NCBI GenBank assembly: GCA_022457155.1
Contig: JAJGOT010000349.1
Span: forward strand, 558,001 to 622,000
Length of the DNA stretch: 64,000 bases
Source: Cladopsammia gracilis
Taxonomy: Eukaryota; Cnidaria; Anthozoa; Scleractinia; Dendrophylliidae
Direction of reading: 5' to 3'
The position numbers and the translations under genes are program-made. Of the stretch, positions 21,253 to 32,461 are shown in pieces; position 1 is the first letter of the stretch; each line of letters opens with the position of its first letter. A model generated the notes under the pieces. It ran no database searches. It was not told the origin of the DNA and was given only the letters and a program-made list of their open reading frames with translations.

Positions 21253-21652
21253 AAGCAGCCTTAACTCATGCGCATGCGTAAGAAAATTTTATGATATATT
21301 TTAAACATGATAAGAAGGTGTCCGACATGGAGAAGAGTTACTCCTTTCATTCAGTCATCGTTCCTGCAGACCACGTTGTTTACTATTGAATGTTGTAGAC
21401 ATGAAGACTGTACCACAATGGAGCCAGTGATTCTTCTAAGTCTTATATATACCAAACGTGAACATAATAATGTATGTAGGGTTGTAGGAGATGCTGTCGT
21501 GACACGTAAGTAACGCTCTTTTACCGGAAGTGACAGTAGCCGGAAGTCACTAAACAGGAAGTGTAAATGGCGAAGACATGAACCGGAAGAGCACAATTTA
21601 AAATATGCGTGCATAAATTTGCATGCAAAATCGTGACACAAAAAATAAAAAT
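21253..21652. repeat. Block A, copy 1, of the A-B-A-B-A duplication
   Basis: Shares with 23641-24060 and 25603-26033 the order: CATGCGCATGCGTA, GAGAAGAGTTACTCCTTTC, TTGTAGGAGA, a cluster of GGAAGT words, and GCATGCAAAATCGTGAC. No ORF is conserved among the three copies, so any function is more likely regulatory or RNA-level than protein-coding. Confidence 0.75.
21520..21640 (+). promoter_or_regulatory. ETS-type motif cluster with octamer-like palindrome, copy 1
   Basis: ACCGGAAGTGA (21522), GCCGGAAGTC (21539), ACAGGAAGTG (21554) and ACCGGAAGAG (21577) are followed by AATTTGCATGCAAAAT near 21616-21631. The same series recurs in the other two A blocks, with some sites lost. ETS factors recognise CCGGAAGT and POU factors ATTTGCAT. 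That these are bound here is inference. Confidence 0.45.
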
Positions 21653-21959
21653 AATAATAACAAGAGGCTACACTTAGCCTATACTCATGCGCATGAGACT
21701 CTAAGACGCGTTGATTGAAGTTACCAATTTTTGTGTGCTCGCTACGTTTAATATTTAATTTATTGATTCCCGATCAAATCCACACTCGTCTATTACTTCC
21801 CAAGTCGTGAATTATTTCTGTTACATTTGAAAAGACTAATTGAAAAAATAGGCAGTCGAGGACTGCATGTGACCCACATGCTGTAAAAAGAAAATTGATA
21901 ATCAATATAAAGCCTTAGTTTTCCTGTGTTACTAAATCGCCTGCAACCGGTGTAAAATG

Positions 21960-22230
21960 GGTTATTCCAGCCCCCCCCCCTCCCATCTCCCCCCCCCCGA
22001 CGGATGCAATATTTTTTTATCCGTCTCCCACCCGGATTTCCCGGCCAGGCCAACCCACCCTCGCACCTTGATTTTTAACCCAGATACCACCTCTTGCCCG
22101 GATTGCCGTTCACGTTTTGTAGGCCCTAAATAAACAGGAAATCGAATTCGGAAGTTCCGGGATTTTTTTAAAGTTTTCAAATGTTTGGTGATAATTGCTA
22201 TGAATTGATCAAACATTTCGTAAATAAACG
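21960..22230. other. C-rich stretch between repeat blocks
   Basis: This segment (CCCCCCCCCCTCCC... near 21970) is not shared with the later A-B junctions, which instead carry hairpin motifs. It may be an insertion or the remains of the original flank. No gene was seen. Confidence 0.35.
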
Positions 22231-22231
22231 T

Positions 22232-23640
22232 TGCGTGACGCATTCACTAAAATCTCTCCGTGATTTTAAGACCAAATCGAAATGAAATGTTTCCATAACT
22301 TAAAGCTGGTTCTTTAAAAAAAATGCTTTGATTTTGCCATCTATAATAACTTTTTTCCAGGCTTCACAGTTTCTTTAAAGTGTTGTCGCAAATACACAGT
22401 TTTCATTTATGCAAATTCACGAGAAACGGTAATTTGATAGCAAGCTGTTTTGAAATGACCACGGCTGAATCCAAAATATATTTTCTATAAAAGGTCGAAA
22501 CTTTTGAATGAAACTCACATTTCCTTGAATGAAAATGTTTTTCCTTTGATTGAAAGAGTCAAACACCTTTCACAATTCAGTGATTTTCTGCTTCTGGAAG
22601 TCTTGGCGATTTATTGTATCCCAATTACTGCGTGGAACCGGCTAGCGTCTGCGAAAATATAATAAACATCACAAAATAATTCAATTCAGCAACATATTTT
22701 TATTACGCTTTCAAAAATTGCCGACTTTTTCTGTGTAATAGAATGCCAATCTTATCCGGAAAAATGATTCGCATAATGCTTTCGCTGATCAAAAAAGCAG
22801 TTCTGAATGGTCAAAGGTACAGAAATGAAATGCTGGCGCCGTTTGAATCATGTGTTCGGATAGCTCATGGTCTGCAAACAAACACTTCGATTCACAGCTC
22901 GATTTTTCACTAAAACCTTTTTCCAAACCACGAAAACACCTAAAATAATCTTTGAAAACAATACTTGGCCACATTTTGTGAAAGCTGTGCTTGGTAAAGC
23001 AGTGAAAAGAACGAGAAAGAGATCCAAAGAGCGCACGTACAAACAGAACTGCCTTGACAATCGAGTCGTCCAATCCGAAGCTATCAGAACTGTCTCATCG
23101 TACAGCAATCGATTGAACTCGGCACAACTTCGCGCTTCGGAAAGTCGGACTTACTTACATAGGTGACAACATAGTGGTTACTAGTAACCTTGTAACCACA
23201 GAAAGCAATAAAGTCAGTAAAAATCGACATTAATATGACACGCATTCCATAGTCCATAATCCACAGAAGTCCAGTCCCGAAGTCCAATTTTTTTATTAAA
23301 TCTGAGGGGCTGAATAAACGACGCTGTTTTGCCGTGTGTTTCTATTGTTCTTTCTTTAAAAAAAGTCTTGAAATTACTCATCACAGGCAGCAAAGACTGC
23401 TCCGACACAGGCATTGTAAAGAGTCGGCAGTAAAAAGGGGAATAAATTGACAATATGCTTACCAGCGCGAGAGATCGATGTTTGTCATTTTTGCCTCGGA
23501 AGAACTCTGATTAAAAATAGCTCTTAGTTTTTCAGAATCGCGACAAGTTCGGCCTCAAGTTGTATGCTGTGTATAAAAGCAACGTTCACCTCGACGGGAG
23601 AAATACAGGACTGACTTATACACCAATAAGACCAAATGAC
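22232..23640. repeat. Block B, copy 1
   Basis: Starts TTGCGTGACGCATTCACTAA and runs parallel to 24163-25602 with about 5-8% differences and small indels, giving a period of about 1.93 kb. Near its right end both copies have a TATA-like GTGTATAAAAGCAACGTT (23566 and 25528). Frames through it are not conserved between copies. Confidence 0.8.
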
Positions 23641-24060
23641 GGAAAATGTTTGTCATGCGCATGCGTAAGAAACATTGGTCTTATATTTCAACGTATCATA
23701 AGAAAAGAAGCAATTTATATTTTAATATTTTAAACAAGATAAAAAGACGTCCGGCATGGAGAAGAGTTACTCCTTTCATTCAGTCATCGCACCTGCAAAC
23801 CACGTTGCTATTGAATGTTTTATAAATGAAGGCCGTACCACAATGAAGCCAGTCTTTACTGTGATTTTAATATATTCGTGACGTGAACATCACTAATGCC
23901 AGTAGGGTTGTAGGAGACGCTGCCGTGACACTTCAGTAACGATGTTTTGCCGGAAGTGAGAGTAGCCGGAAGTCACTAAACCGGAAGTGCACAATTTAAA
24001 ATATGCATGAATAAATTTGCATGCAAAATCGTGACAAAAAAAATAATAAAAAAAAGAAAA
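23641..24060. repeat. Block A, copy 2
   Basis: Second copy of block A, with three CCGGAAGT-type words (23950-23990) and GCATGCAAAATCGTGAC near 24015. It is followed by two hairpin motifs (24081 and 24131). Confidence 0.75.
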
Positions 24061-24079
24061 ACAGAGCCCATTTTATAAC

Positions 24080-24155
24080 TCATGCCGCTACGCGCATGAG
24101 TAAAAAAAGAAAAACGGAGGGCATTTTTTAACTCATTGCGCTATGCGCATGAGTA
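24080..24155. repeat. Two copies of the ACTCATGC...GCATGAGT hairpin
   Basis: ACTCATGCCGCTACGCGCATGAGT at its core (written here as arms of 8 bases around an 8-base loop) occurs at 24081 and, slightly varied, at 24131. Each copy follows AAAAACRGAG. They lie exactly at the A/B junction of the duplication. Confidence 0.7.
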
Positions 24156-24162
24156 AAAAATG

Positions 24163-25602
24163 TTGCGTGACGCATTCACTAAAATCTCTCCGTGATTTAA
24201 GACCAAATCGAAATGCCGAAATGTTTCCATAACTTAAAGCTGGTTCTTTAAAAAATGCTTTGATTTTGCCATCTACAATAAGTTTTTGCCAGGCTTCACA
24301 GTTTCTTCAAAGTGTTCAAAGTGTCCCAAATACACAATTTTGCTTTATGCAAATTTTTATGTCAAATGTAATTTGATAGCAAGCAGTTTTTATATGACCA
24401 CTGAATAAAAAAATATATTTTCTATAAAAGGTCGAAACTTTTGAATGAAACTCATATTTCCTTGAATGAAATGTCTTTCCTTTGATTAAAAGAGTCAAAC
24501 ACCTTTCACAATTCAGTGATTTTCTGCTTCTGGAAGTCTTGGCGATTTATTGTGCCCTAATTACTGCGCGGAACCGACTAGCGTCTGCGAAAATATAATA
24601 AACATCACAAAATAATTCAATTCAGCAACCTATTTTTATTATGCTTTCTAAAATTTCCGACTTTTTCTGTGTAATGGAATGCCAATCTTATCCGGAAAAA
24701 TGATTCGCGTAATGCTTTCGCTTATAAAAAAAACAGTTCTGAATGGTCAAAGGTACAGAAATGAAATGCTGGCGGCGTTTGAATCATGAGTTCGGATAGC
24801 TCATGGTCTTCAAACAAACACTTCGATTCACAGCTCGATTTTTCACTAAAACCTTTTTCCAAACGACGAAAACACCTAAAATAATCTTTGAAAACAATGC
24901 TTGGCCACATTTGGTGAAAGCTGTGCTTGGTAAAGCAGTAAAAAGAACGAGAAAGCTCCGTTTACCTTTTTCCACGGATCCAAAGCTGGCACGTACAAAC
25001 AGAACTGTGTTGGGGTCTGTGTTGACAATCGAGTCGTCTAATCCGAAGCTATCAGAACTGTCTCATCGCACAGCAATCGGGTGAACTCGCACAACTACGC
25101 GCTTCGAATGGTCGGACTTACTTACACAGGTGACAACATGGTGGTTACTAGTAACCACAAAAAGCAATAAAGTCAGTAAAAATCGACATTAATATGACAC
25201 GCATTCCAAGGTCCATAATCCATAGAAGTCCAGTCCCGAAGTCCAAATTTTTAATTAAATCTGATGGGCTGAAGTACGACGCTGTTTTGCCGTGTGTTTC
25301 TATTGTTCTTTCTTGAAAAAAGTCTTGAAATTACTCACCACAGGCAGCGAGGACTGCTCCGATCCAGACATTGTAAAGAATCGGCAGTAAAAAAGGGAAT
25401 AAATTGACAATGTGCTTATCAGTGCGAGAGATCGATGTTTGGCATTTTTGCCTCGGAAGAACTCTGATTAAAAATAGCTCTTAGTTTTTTCAGAATCACG
25501 ACAAATTCGACCTCAAGTTGTATGCTGTGTATAAAAGCAACGTTTACCTCGATGGGAGAAATACAGGACTGACTTATACACCAATAAGACCAAATGACAG
25601 AA
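24163..25602. repeat. Block B, copy 2
   Basis: See block B copy 1. It differs by a few insertions, such as 7 bp near 24213, and by loss of short segments around 25140. No gene was found. Confidence 0.8.
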
Positions 25603-26033
25603 AATGTTTGTCATGCGCATGCGTATCAAGCGTTTGTCTTATATTTCAATGTACCATAAGAAAAGAAGCAATTTATATTTTAACAATTTAAACAAGATAA
25701 GAAGACGTTCGACATAAAGAAGAGTTACTCCTTTCATTCAGTCATTGTACTGCAAACCACGTTACTATTGAATGTTTTACAAATGAAGGCTGTACCACAA
25801 TGAAGCCAGTCATATTTGTGAATCTAATATATACCTGACGTGAACGTTACTGATGTCAGTAGGGTTGTAGGAGACACTGTCGTGACACTTCAGTGACGAT
25901 GTTTTGCTGGAAGTGAGAGTAGCCGGAAGTCACCAAACAGGAAGTGTAAAGCTGTGAACCGGAAATGCACAATTTAAAATATGCGTGAATAAATTTGCAT
26001 GCAAAATCGTGACACAAAAAAAAAAACGGAGGG
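25603..26033. repeat. Block A, copy 3
   Basis: Third copy of block A, with degraded ETS-type words (one CCGGAAGT intact). It ends in two hairpin motifs at 26045 and 26094. Confidence 0.75.
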
Positions 26034-26374
26034 TATTTTATAACTCATGCCGCTACGCGCATGAGTAACAAGAAAAACGGAGCCGAAACCTTACCTCATG
26101 CCGCTACGCGCATGAGTAATAAACCGTTTGTATTCGAAAAGTATACAGTCCTCTTGATTGTGAAGTGTACCAGCGTGCGGGGTCGTAAGAAATCCCCGAC
26201 AATTACTATCCAATGTAACAAAAAATAGAAGCAATGAAAACTTAAAAAAGAACGAGTATCAAACAACAAAAAGGATATTTAAAACGAATAATTAAAACGT
26301 GGTTCAAAGAAAAGTGTTAAAGTAAAGAAATTGGCATTAAAACCGAAATTGATTATCTTGGAATGCAAAGACGG
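26034..26374. other. Hairpin motifs, then no gene seen
   Basis: Two ACTCATGC...GCATGAGT motifs (26045 and 26094) follow block A. The remaining 250 bp are AT-rich without recognisable content. Confidence 0.4.
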
Positions 26375-26488
26375 TACTATTCTCACTGGGGCCATCTCGT
26401 ACAAACGCCCCAAATCTCTTCGGAATTCAAGGATAAAAATTCCCGCGCGCTCGTAGTCCCCCGGGTGTTCTGTTTCACACAGGTTTTG

Positions 26489-26496
26489 TATAAATA
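26489..26496 (+). promoter_or_regulatory. TATA box of the long element copy
   Basis: TATAAATA within the 184-bp 5' segment shared exactly by the two copies. It suggests a polymerase II promoter carried by the element. The equivalent in the short copy is at 29904-29911. Confidence 0.6.
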
Positions 26497-26639
26497 GGCC
26501 TGTTTTGGCCTGTTTAATTCCCCTTTCGTTAAACGTTCGCCAGTCGTTAGCTTGGCGTTTTTTCTCTTGCCCGGTCATCGCTGCGCCATCTTCGAAGGTT
26601 TTCTTCGTTCTTCGTTCTTCGTTCTCCACGCCGGACCAA

Positions 26640-26770
26640 GTCCCTGCAGCGGCCGCCGAGCCTCCAGCTGTCGTGCCTCCAGCTCCAGCCAACGCTGCCG
26701 GTGATAACAACGCACAGAACGCTAACGACAACGTGGTTCCTGTGCCCCAACCTGCGCTCAGGTGGTTAGT
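26640..26770 (+). CDS. Ala/Pro-rich frame fragment of the element
   Basis: The plus strand reads VPAAAAEPPAVVPP, APANAAGDNNAQNANDN and VVPVPQPALRW without a stop, with GC-rich third positions unlike the surroundings. This may be the N-terminal part of a gag-like protein. The frame is lost on entering the minisatellite. No domain is recognised, and the start is not determined. Confidence 0.3.
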
Positions 26771-26894
26771 GTTCAGTCGGTTGTCCTTGTATCCGTCCCC
26801 TTCGCCCGTTTTTCGGGCTAGGCGTTGTTGGTCTTTTAGCTTGGTTCTCGCTTCTGTATTAGGTTAGTTCTCGCTTTTGTACTACTAGTTTGGT

Positions 26895-28735
26895 TTTCGC
26901 ATCTGTGTACAAGCTTACAGTTTTCGCGTCGGTGTTACAATTTTATTTTCGCGTCTGTGTTACAACTTTAGTTTTGGCGTCTGTGTACAAATTTGGTTTT
27001 CGCGTCTGTGTACAATTTTAGTTTCTCGTCTGTGTGGCAAGTTTAGTTGTCGCGTCTATGCTACCAATTTAGTTTTCGCATCTTTGTTACAACTTAATTT
27101 TCCGTCTGTGTGACAACTTAAGTTTTCCGTCTGTGTGGCAAGTCTGTGTGACATATTTAATTTTCGCGTCTGTGTGACAAAATTTTGTTTTCCGTCTGTG
27201 TGACAAGTCTGTGTGACAAATTTAGTTTTCCGTCTGTGTGACAAGTTTGAGTTTCGCGTCTGTGTGACAAATTTAGTTTTCGCGTCTGTGTGTCAACTTA
27301 AGCTCTCCGTCTGTGTGACAAGTCTGTGTGACGTATTTTATTTTCGCGTCTGTGTGACAAATTTAGTTCTTCGTCTGTGTGACAAGTCTGTGTGACCAAT
27401 TTAGTTTTCGCGTCTGTGTGACAAATTTAGCTTTCGCGTCTGTGTGACAACTTTAGTTTTGCGTCTGTGTGACAAGTCTGTGTGACATATTTTAGTTTTG
27501 CGTCTGTGTGACAAATTTAGCTTTCGCGTCTGTGTGACAACTTAAGTTCTCCGTCTGTGTGACAAGTCTGTGTGACATATTTTAGTTTTGCGTCTGTGTG
27601 ACAAATTTAGTTCTTCGTCTGTGTGACAAGTCTGTGTGACAAATTTAGCTTTCGCGTCTGTGTGACAACTTTAGTTTTCCGTCTGTGTGGCGAGTCTGTG
27701 TGACAAATATAGCTTTCGCGTCTGTGTGACAACTTTAGTTTTCCGTCTGTGTGGCGAGTCTGTGTGACAAATTTAGTTTTCACGTCAAGTCTGTGTGACA
27801 AATTTAGTTTTCGCGTCTGCGTGACAAATTTAGCTTTCGCGTCTGTGTGCCAACTGTAGTTTTCTGTCTGTGTTACAAGTCTGTGTGGCAAACTTAGTTT
27901 TCGCGTCTGCGTGACAAATTTAGTTTTCCGTCTGTGTGACAAGTTTGAGTTTCGCGTCTGTGTGACAAATTTAGTTTTCGCGTCTGTGTGTCAACTTAAG
28001 CTCTCCGTCTGTGTGACAAGTTTGTGTGACGTATTTTATTTTCGCGTCTGTGTGACAAATTTAGTTCTTCGTCTGTGTGACAAGTCTGTGTGACCAATTT
28101 AGTTTTCGCGCCTGTGTGACAAATTTAGCTTTCGCGTCTGTGTGACAACTTTAGTTTTCCGTCTGTGTGACAAGTCTGTGTGACATATTTTAGTTTTGCG
28201 TCTGTGTGACAAATTTAGCTTTCGCGTCTGTGTGACAACTTAAGTTCTCCGTCTGTGTGACATATTTTAGTTTTGCGTCTGTGTGACAAATTTAGTTCTT
28301 CGTCTGTGTGACAAGTCTGTGTGACAAATTTAGCTTTCGCGTCTGTGTGACAACTTTAGTTTTCCGTCTGTGTGGCGAGTCTGTGTGACAAATATAGCTT
28401 TCGCGTCTGTGTGACAACTTTAGTTTTCCGTCTGTGTGGCGAGTCTGTGTGACAAATTTAGTTTTCGCGTCAGTGTGACAGGTTTAGCCTTCCGTCTGTG
28501 TCACAATTTTGGGTTTCCCGTCTGTGTGTCAGCTTAGTTTTCGCGTCTGTGTGACAACTTTAGTTTTCCGTCTGTGTGACAAGTTTAGTTTTTGAGTCTG
28601 TGTGACAAATTTAGTTCCCGCGTCTGCTTGTCAACTTTGGTTCCCCGTTCGTGTGACAAGTCTGTGTGACAAGTTTAGTTTTCCCGTCAGTGTGACAAGC
28701 TTTAGTTATCGCGTCTGTGTTTTAGTCTTCCCGTT
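26895..28735 (+). repeat. 26-bp minisatellite, about 70 units
   Basis: The unit is close to GTCTGTGTGACAAATTTAGT plus TTTCGC. Shorter variants alternate (CCGTCTGTGTGACAAGTCTG). A longer higher-order repeat is visible: about 27213-27770 and 27911-28450 follow the same order of variants, a block of about 0.7 kb that was itself duplicated. Peptides such as VCVTNLVF and TDGKLSCHTD are artefacts of the array. Confidence 0.9.
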
Positions 28736-28769
28736 CCTGTTTGTGTGACGGTTTTTGGGCCTCCCCGTT

Positions 28770-28956
28770 AGTTTTTACGGGGGTCGACAATACCGTCGTC
28801 CCGCGTCCAGGCCCCTATCCTGGAGGTCCATCTGGTCGCGATGGACGTTTCAGGCCACAGCACTACCGGCCGGGAACCTTTCCCCGACGCTGTTTTAATT
28901 GTAGAAGAGTTGGTCATTTTGCTAGGGATTGCCCATTAGTCTCCAAGGCTGTTTAA
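28770..28956 (+). CDS. Zinc-knuckle (CCHC) gag-like fragment
   Basis: After a Gly/Pro/Arg-rich stretch (RPGPYPGGPSGRDGRF) the frame has CFNCRRVGHFARDC (28890-28931), a canonical C-x2-C-x4-H-x4-C retroviral-type zinc knuckle, and stops 11 codons later. Knuckles of this kind bind the element's RNA. The 5' boundary is not determined because the frame comes straight out of the minisatellite. A possible splice acceptor (TTTTAG at about 29250) precedes another short frame that I do not recognise. Confidence 0.6.
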
Positions 28957-29789
28957 AAGTTACGTTTCTTTGCCATATATTGGAGTTTCAGTGCCTTTGA
29001 TCGTTTGCCTTGTTAGATATTTCTGTGTTCTTCTGTATGAAGTCCACGCCTCATTTAAGTTTGCTTCGTCTATTATTTTGTGTTTGTTTCGCTTGCCTTA
29101 AGCTAACCGCTGGTATGCCTTCGATGGGGTCTTCTTATACCCTTAATTGCTCTGTCCCTGGACGGGGTATTTCGGGGCTGCTTCGCGGTTGGCTTTTCCC
29201 CTTTTCTATATCATGTTTCATTGGCGCCTTTTTTCGTTGTCCTTTTGTTTTAGGCGCCCCCGTGCAAAACCTCGTTATGATTTTCGCCCGGACGAAGTCC
29301 CGTCAAATTTTGTTCAGTGGTGCAATTTAAAAGGGGAAGAGCCTCGCGTTGCAGGCCCTAACCCCTCGCTCTATATGGTTTCCAAGTTCATGCCGCTCCT
29401 CAAGGTGTTATTTTCCGAGATCCCAGTAGTTTTGTGGCTGGGAAACTGACTCGATCGGCACCAGTCTTACTGGAAGTTCATTCTGTCAAAACACCCAAAG
29501 AAAGATGAGATTTTATGCTACATCGTCCGGGGGGTCGACATTTCATTCCGGTTTTCCATAGTTTGTATTAGTTTTGCCTTTCACTGTTTTGTGGCTTCAT
29601 ATCTTTAAGGTCGTAAAGTTTGCAATAGAGCTTTTTGAGTTATGGGGAGAGTTACGGTCATCTGTGTATTTTGTTGGGACCTTACCACCCTGCCTAGCTT
29701 ACGGGAGTAGCAGCCGTAGGGCTCGCTTCTTCCCATATCTTATCCTTGCCTGGGGCGTTTGGGAGTGAGGGCTCCCAGTGTGAATATAT

Positions 29790-30117
29790 TACTATTCTCA
29801 CTGGGGCCATCTCGTACAAACGCCCCAAATCTCTTCGGAATTCAAGGATAAAAATTCCCGCGCGCTCGTAGTCCCCCGGGTGTTCTGTTTCACACAGGTT
29901 TTGTATAAATAGGCCTGTTTTGGCCTGTTTAATTCCCCTTTCGTTAAACGTTCGCCAGTCGTTAGCTTGGCGTCCCTCCCTCCTCCCCGCAGCGATGACC
30001 ATTGTTCCCATCCTAGCTAGCTCCAGCTCCTTTACGCCTCCGGGCTCGCTTCCTCCCATATCTTATCCTTGCCTGGGGCGTTTGGGAGTGAGGGCTCCCA
30101 GTGTGAATATATTACGG
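29790..30117 (+). mobile_element. Short derivative of the preceding element, 328 bp
   Basis: Contains the complete 184-bp 5' end with TATA box (29904-29911) and the 3' end, joined through about 70 bp. It directly abuts the 3' end of the long copy. It is an internal-deletion copy, probably mobilised by a full element elsewhere. Confidence 0.7.
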
Positions 30118-30653
30118 TTTATTGTGTTCAATCTTTAAGGTGGCTCGACTGGGTTTTTGAGTGACGATACCGTTTAGCTTTGAGAAACTTGTGTACCACC
30201 ACAAACGATCCAACGGAAAATCGATTGCCACAGCTGTACTAGAGAAAGATTAAAGTTTCAGATGAGGTTAGTTTTATGGAAATCGGAGTTGCCAAAGCAA
30301 CGTTATGACGTCACTTCCTGTTTTACATAATACCGAATTACTTGTCATCAAGCGATAAGTTTGGAAAACGCTCTCTGGATCTTCGACCTGACGTACTTGT
30401 CCTAAGGTCTACAAAATTTTACAAATTTCGCGTTTTTATCAAAAATTGACCCTACACTTATTAAAATGGTCACAAATTTAAAAGCGATAGATGAATTTTG
30501 TTAAAATAAATAACACTCCAGGCCAGTTCATATTCAAGCCAATATTTCTGAAATTCAAATGGAGCGATTTCCTTGAGATTTTCACCTAAGGTATTTGGAT
30601 GGTATAAAATTAATTTAAGACCAAAATATTATTTCATCAAGCCTTGTAGACAT

Positions 30654-32461
30654 TTTTTTTTTAATATTTATTGTTTCACCACAGAATACAAAGCACCTAT
30701 CAACAGTAGTATAATAAAGATTATTCACAGACAACATATATCATTTCTCACGCTTACCCAAACATAAACCCATGACACAAAAGCAATAAGCTAAATGACT
30801 GCCAATCGTAACAGCTAAATAATATCATAGCTTATGCGAAAGACGAGGGTAAATTTGGTTCGTTGATTTATGCCAATTCAAATTCAAAAAAAATAAATGG
30901 CATATGTCATGATATTTTTAGCTTATTCGAAACACGGGGTGAATTTGGTTCGTTGATGTTAATTTTACATTACATGTTAATATCAGCAGAAATAATAATT
31001 TATTTCTCAAAATGGTTTTGTGGTTTTTTAGCTTATTGTTTTTGTGTCATGGGTTTATGTTTGGGTAAGCGTGAGAAAGATATATGTTGTCTGTGAATAA
31101 TCTTTATTATACTACTATCAACACAATACAAAAGAGTTTTTTAAAGTACATTACATTAAAAATATTAGTAACAGAATAAAATTAATACAAATGACAAATG
31201 ACACAGGGATAACATGCTTACGCAGGAGATATTTAATCATTAAGCAGGGATAGAAGAGTAGTTCATTTAGTTTCAAAGTTGTTTATCGATCTGTTGGCCA
31301 TAGCTAAAGCTCTGTGTACCAATACCTTTTCCTTCAAAAAGGCCAAAAAGGAAGTGAATGTAGGGGTTTTGTTGTCTAGTTTTTGTTTATAAATATAGAA
31401 TTTTGCTACTAAAATATAATAATTCAGGAGATAGGTTTTGCGATCTCCAGGATTATAACCGTATAAGATTTGAAAATCATCAAAACGAATCTCATTAGTT
31501 GGGTTAGAATTCCACCAAGAGTATGCAGAAGACCAGAATGTCTCAAGCAATGGACAGCTCACTATCATATGTGGAAGTGTTTCTGAATTACTACAGTCTA
31601 GGCATAAAGGAGAGTCTACATACAATTCCCATCTTATAAAGTAGCGCTCTATGGGGCAATATATTACGTACTATCTTAAATTGAAAGATACTTAACTTTG
31701 TTTCATTAGTTATTTTGAAGGCAAGACTAGGAATTTCATTGATATTTTGAATATGGCAAACGCCTAATCTGCGGAACCGGCTGTTTGCCAAAGGTTCTAT
31801 AAACTTCTTTTCCACCAAAATGCGACGGGCTTGTTTACAGGAGATTCCTCCCTCCAACAATACTGCCGTATTTTGTGTGTTTGCTTTCTGGCCAGCCGCA
31901 CCTGGAAACTTAAGTGTTCTCTTCCATTCAAAAGGGATGGCGTCAATAAGCCCCAGCAGTTTAGTAAAAGGAAAAGCTCTACCAATCTTACTGATCAATT
32001 CCTGATATGTTATAAACTCGTTATTACTATTTAAGATATCTTTAACTTTGGTAATTCCTGCTCTATGCCAGTCCTTATAAAAAGTTGATTTCCCGTCAAT
32101 AGTTATGTTCTTGTTATTCCACAAGATCTCGTTGCGTATTTGCGAACAGTTTTCTGGTACACTTTTTCCTTTAATATCGGACCACGTTTTAAGTATATCA
32201 ATGTAGAATTTGGGTAGACCCTGTAAATTTAACATATCTATATCGTAATTGCAGTCAAAAATAAAAATTCCACCCAACTTATCTAAATAAAAGGAGGGTA
32301 TAGCCATCCAGGCTTCGTCCTTCCCGTCCATCATTCTTTTAACCCAGGCTGCCAGTAACGATTTTCTAATTGAATCATAGTCAGGTAGATCTAAACCTCC
32401 CTTCTCTTTTGGCCCGATCATAGATTCCCCTTTTATTTTGGGTGGTTTATTATTCCCGACA
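30654..32461 (-). mobile_element. 5'-truncated L1/Tx1-like LINE
   Basis: Flanked by the 15-bp duplication AAGCCTTGTAGACAT (30639-30653 and 32462-32476). On the minus strand it ends in a poly(A) run. It lies within the TTAA element. Its 3' part holds its own foldback at about 30705-31112: arms with AACAGTAGTATAATAAAG mirrored, plus a duplicated AATTTGGTTCGTTGAT, apparently a further insertion. Confidence 0.8.
31263..32421 (-). pseudogene. C-terminal end of LINE reverse-transcriptase ORF2, frameshifted
   Basis: Two overlapping frames (32421-31591 and 31625-31263). The first begins at a post-RT segment (GPKEKGGLDLPDYDS, then AAWVKRMM). The second has the terminal cysteine/histidine motif, C-x2-C...H...C in CLDCSNSETLPHMIVSC, then ETFWSSAYSWW. 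This arrangement is typical of L1/Tx1 ORF2 C-termini. Catalytic RT and endonuclease regions are missing through 5' truncation. Confidence 0.75.

Larger units (their letters stand above)
26375..29789 (+). mobile_element. Retroelement-like unit with inverted ends, 26-bp minisatellite and zinc knuckle
   Basis: The first 184 bp (26375-26558) are identical to 29790-29973, and the last 70 bp (29717-29789) are nearly identical to 30045-30117. These are therefore the 5' and 3' ends of a long and a short copy lying head to tail. The two ends are imperfect inverted repeats: TATTCTCACTGGGGCC and CAAACGCCCCA at the 5' end, and the inverse of GGCTCCCAGTGTGAATA and TGGGGCGTTTG at the 3' end. A TATAAATA box is at 26489. 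The body holds an Ala/Pro-rich frame, a 26-bp minisatellite and a CCHC knuckle. Tandem copies with inverted termini and no clear target duplication recall DIRS-like tyrosine-recombinase elements. This class call is inference, since no reverse transcriptase or recombinase is seen. Confidence 0.6.

Noticed and set aside
24081..26120. Helitron 3' ends, because of the short terminal-type hairpins
   Set aside because: No CTRR follows the hairpin at the required distance on either strand, and no matching 5' TC end was found.
26375..30117. An LTR retrotransposon with 184-bp LTRs
   Set aside because: The repeats do not start TG and end CA, the shared segment is only the 5' end, and each copy has its own distinct 3' end.
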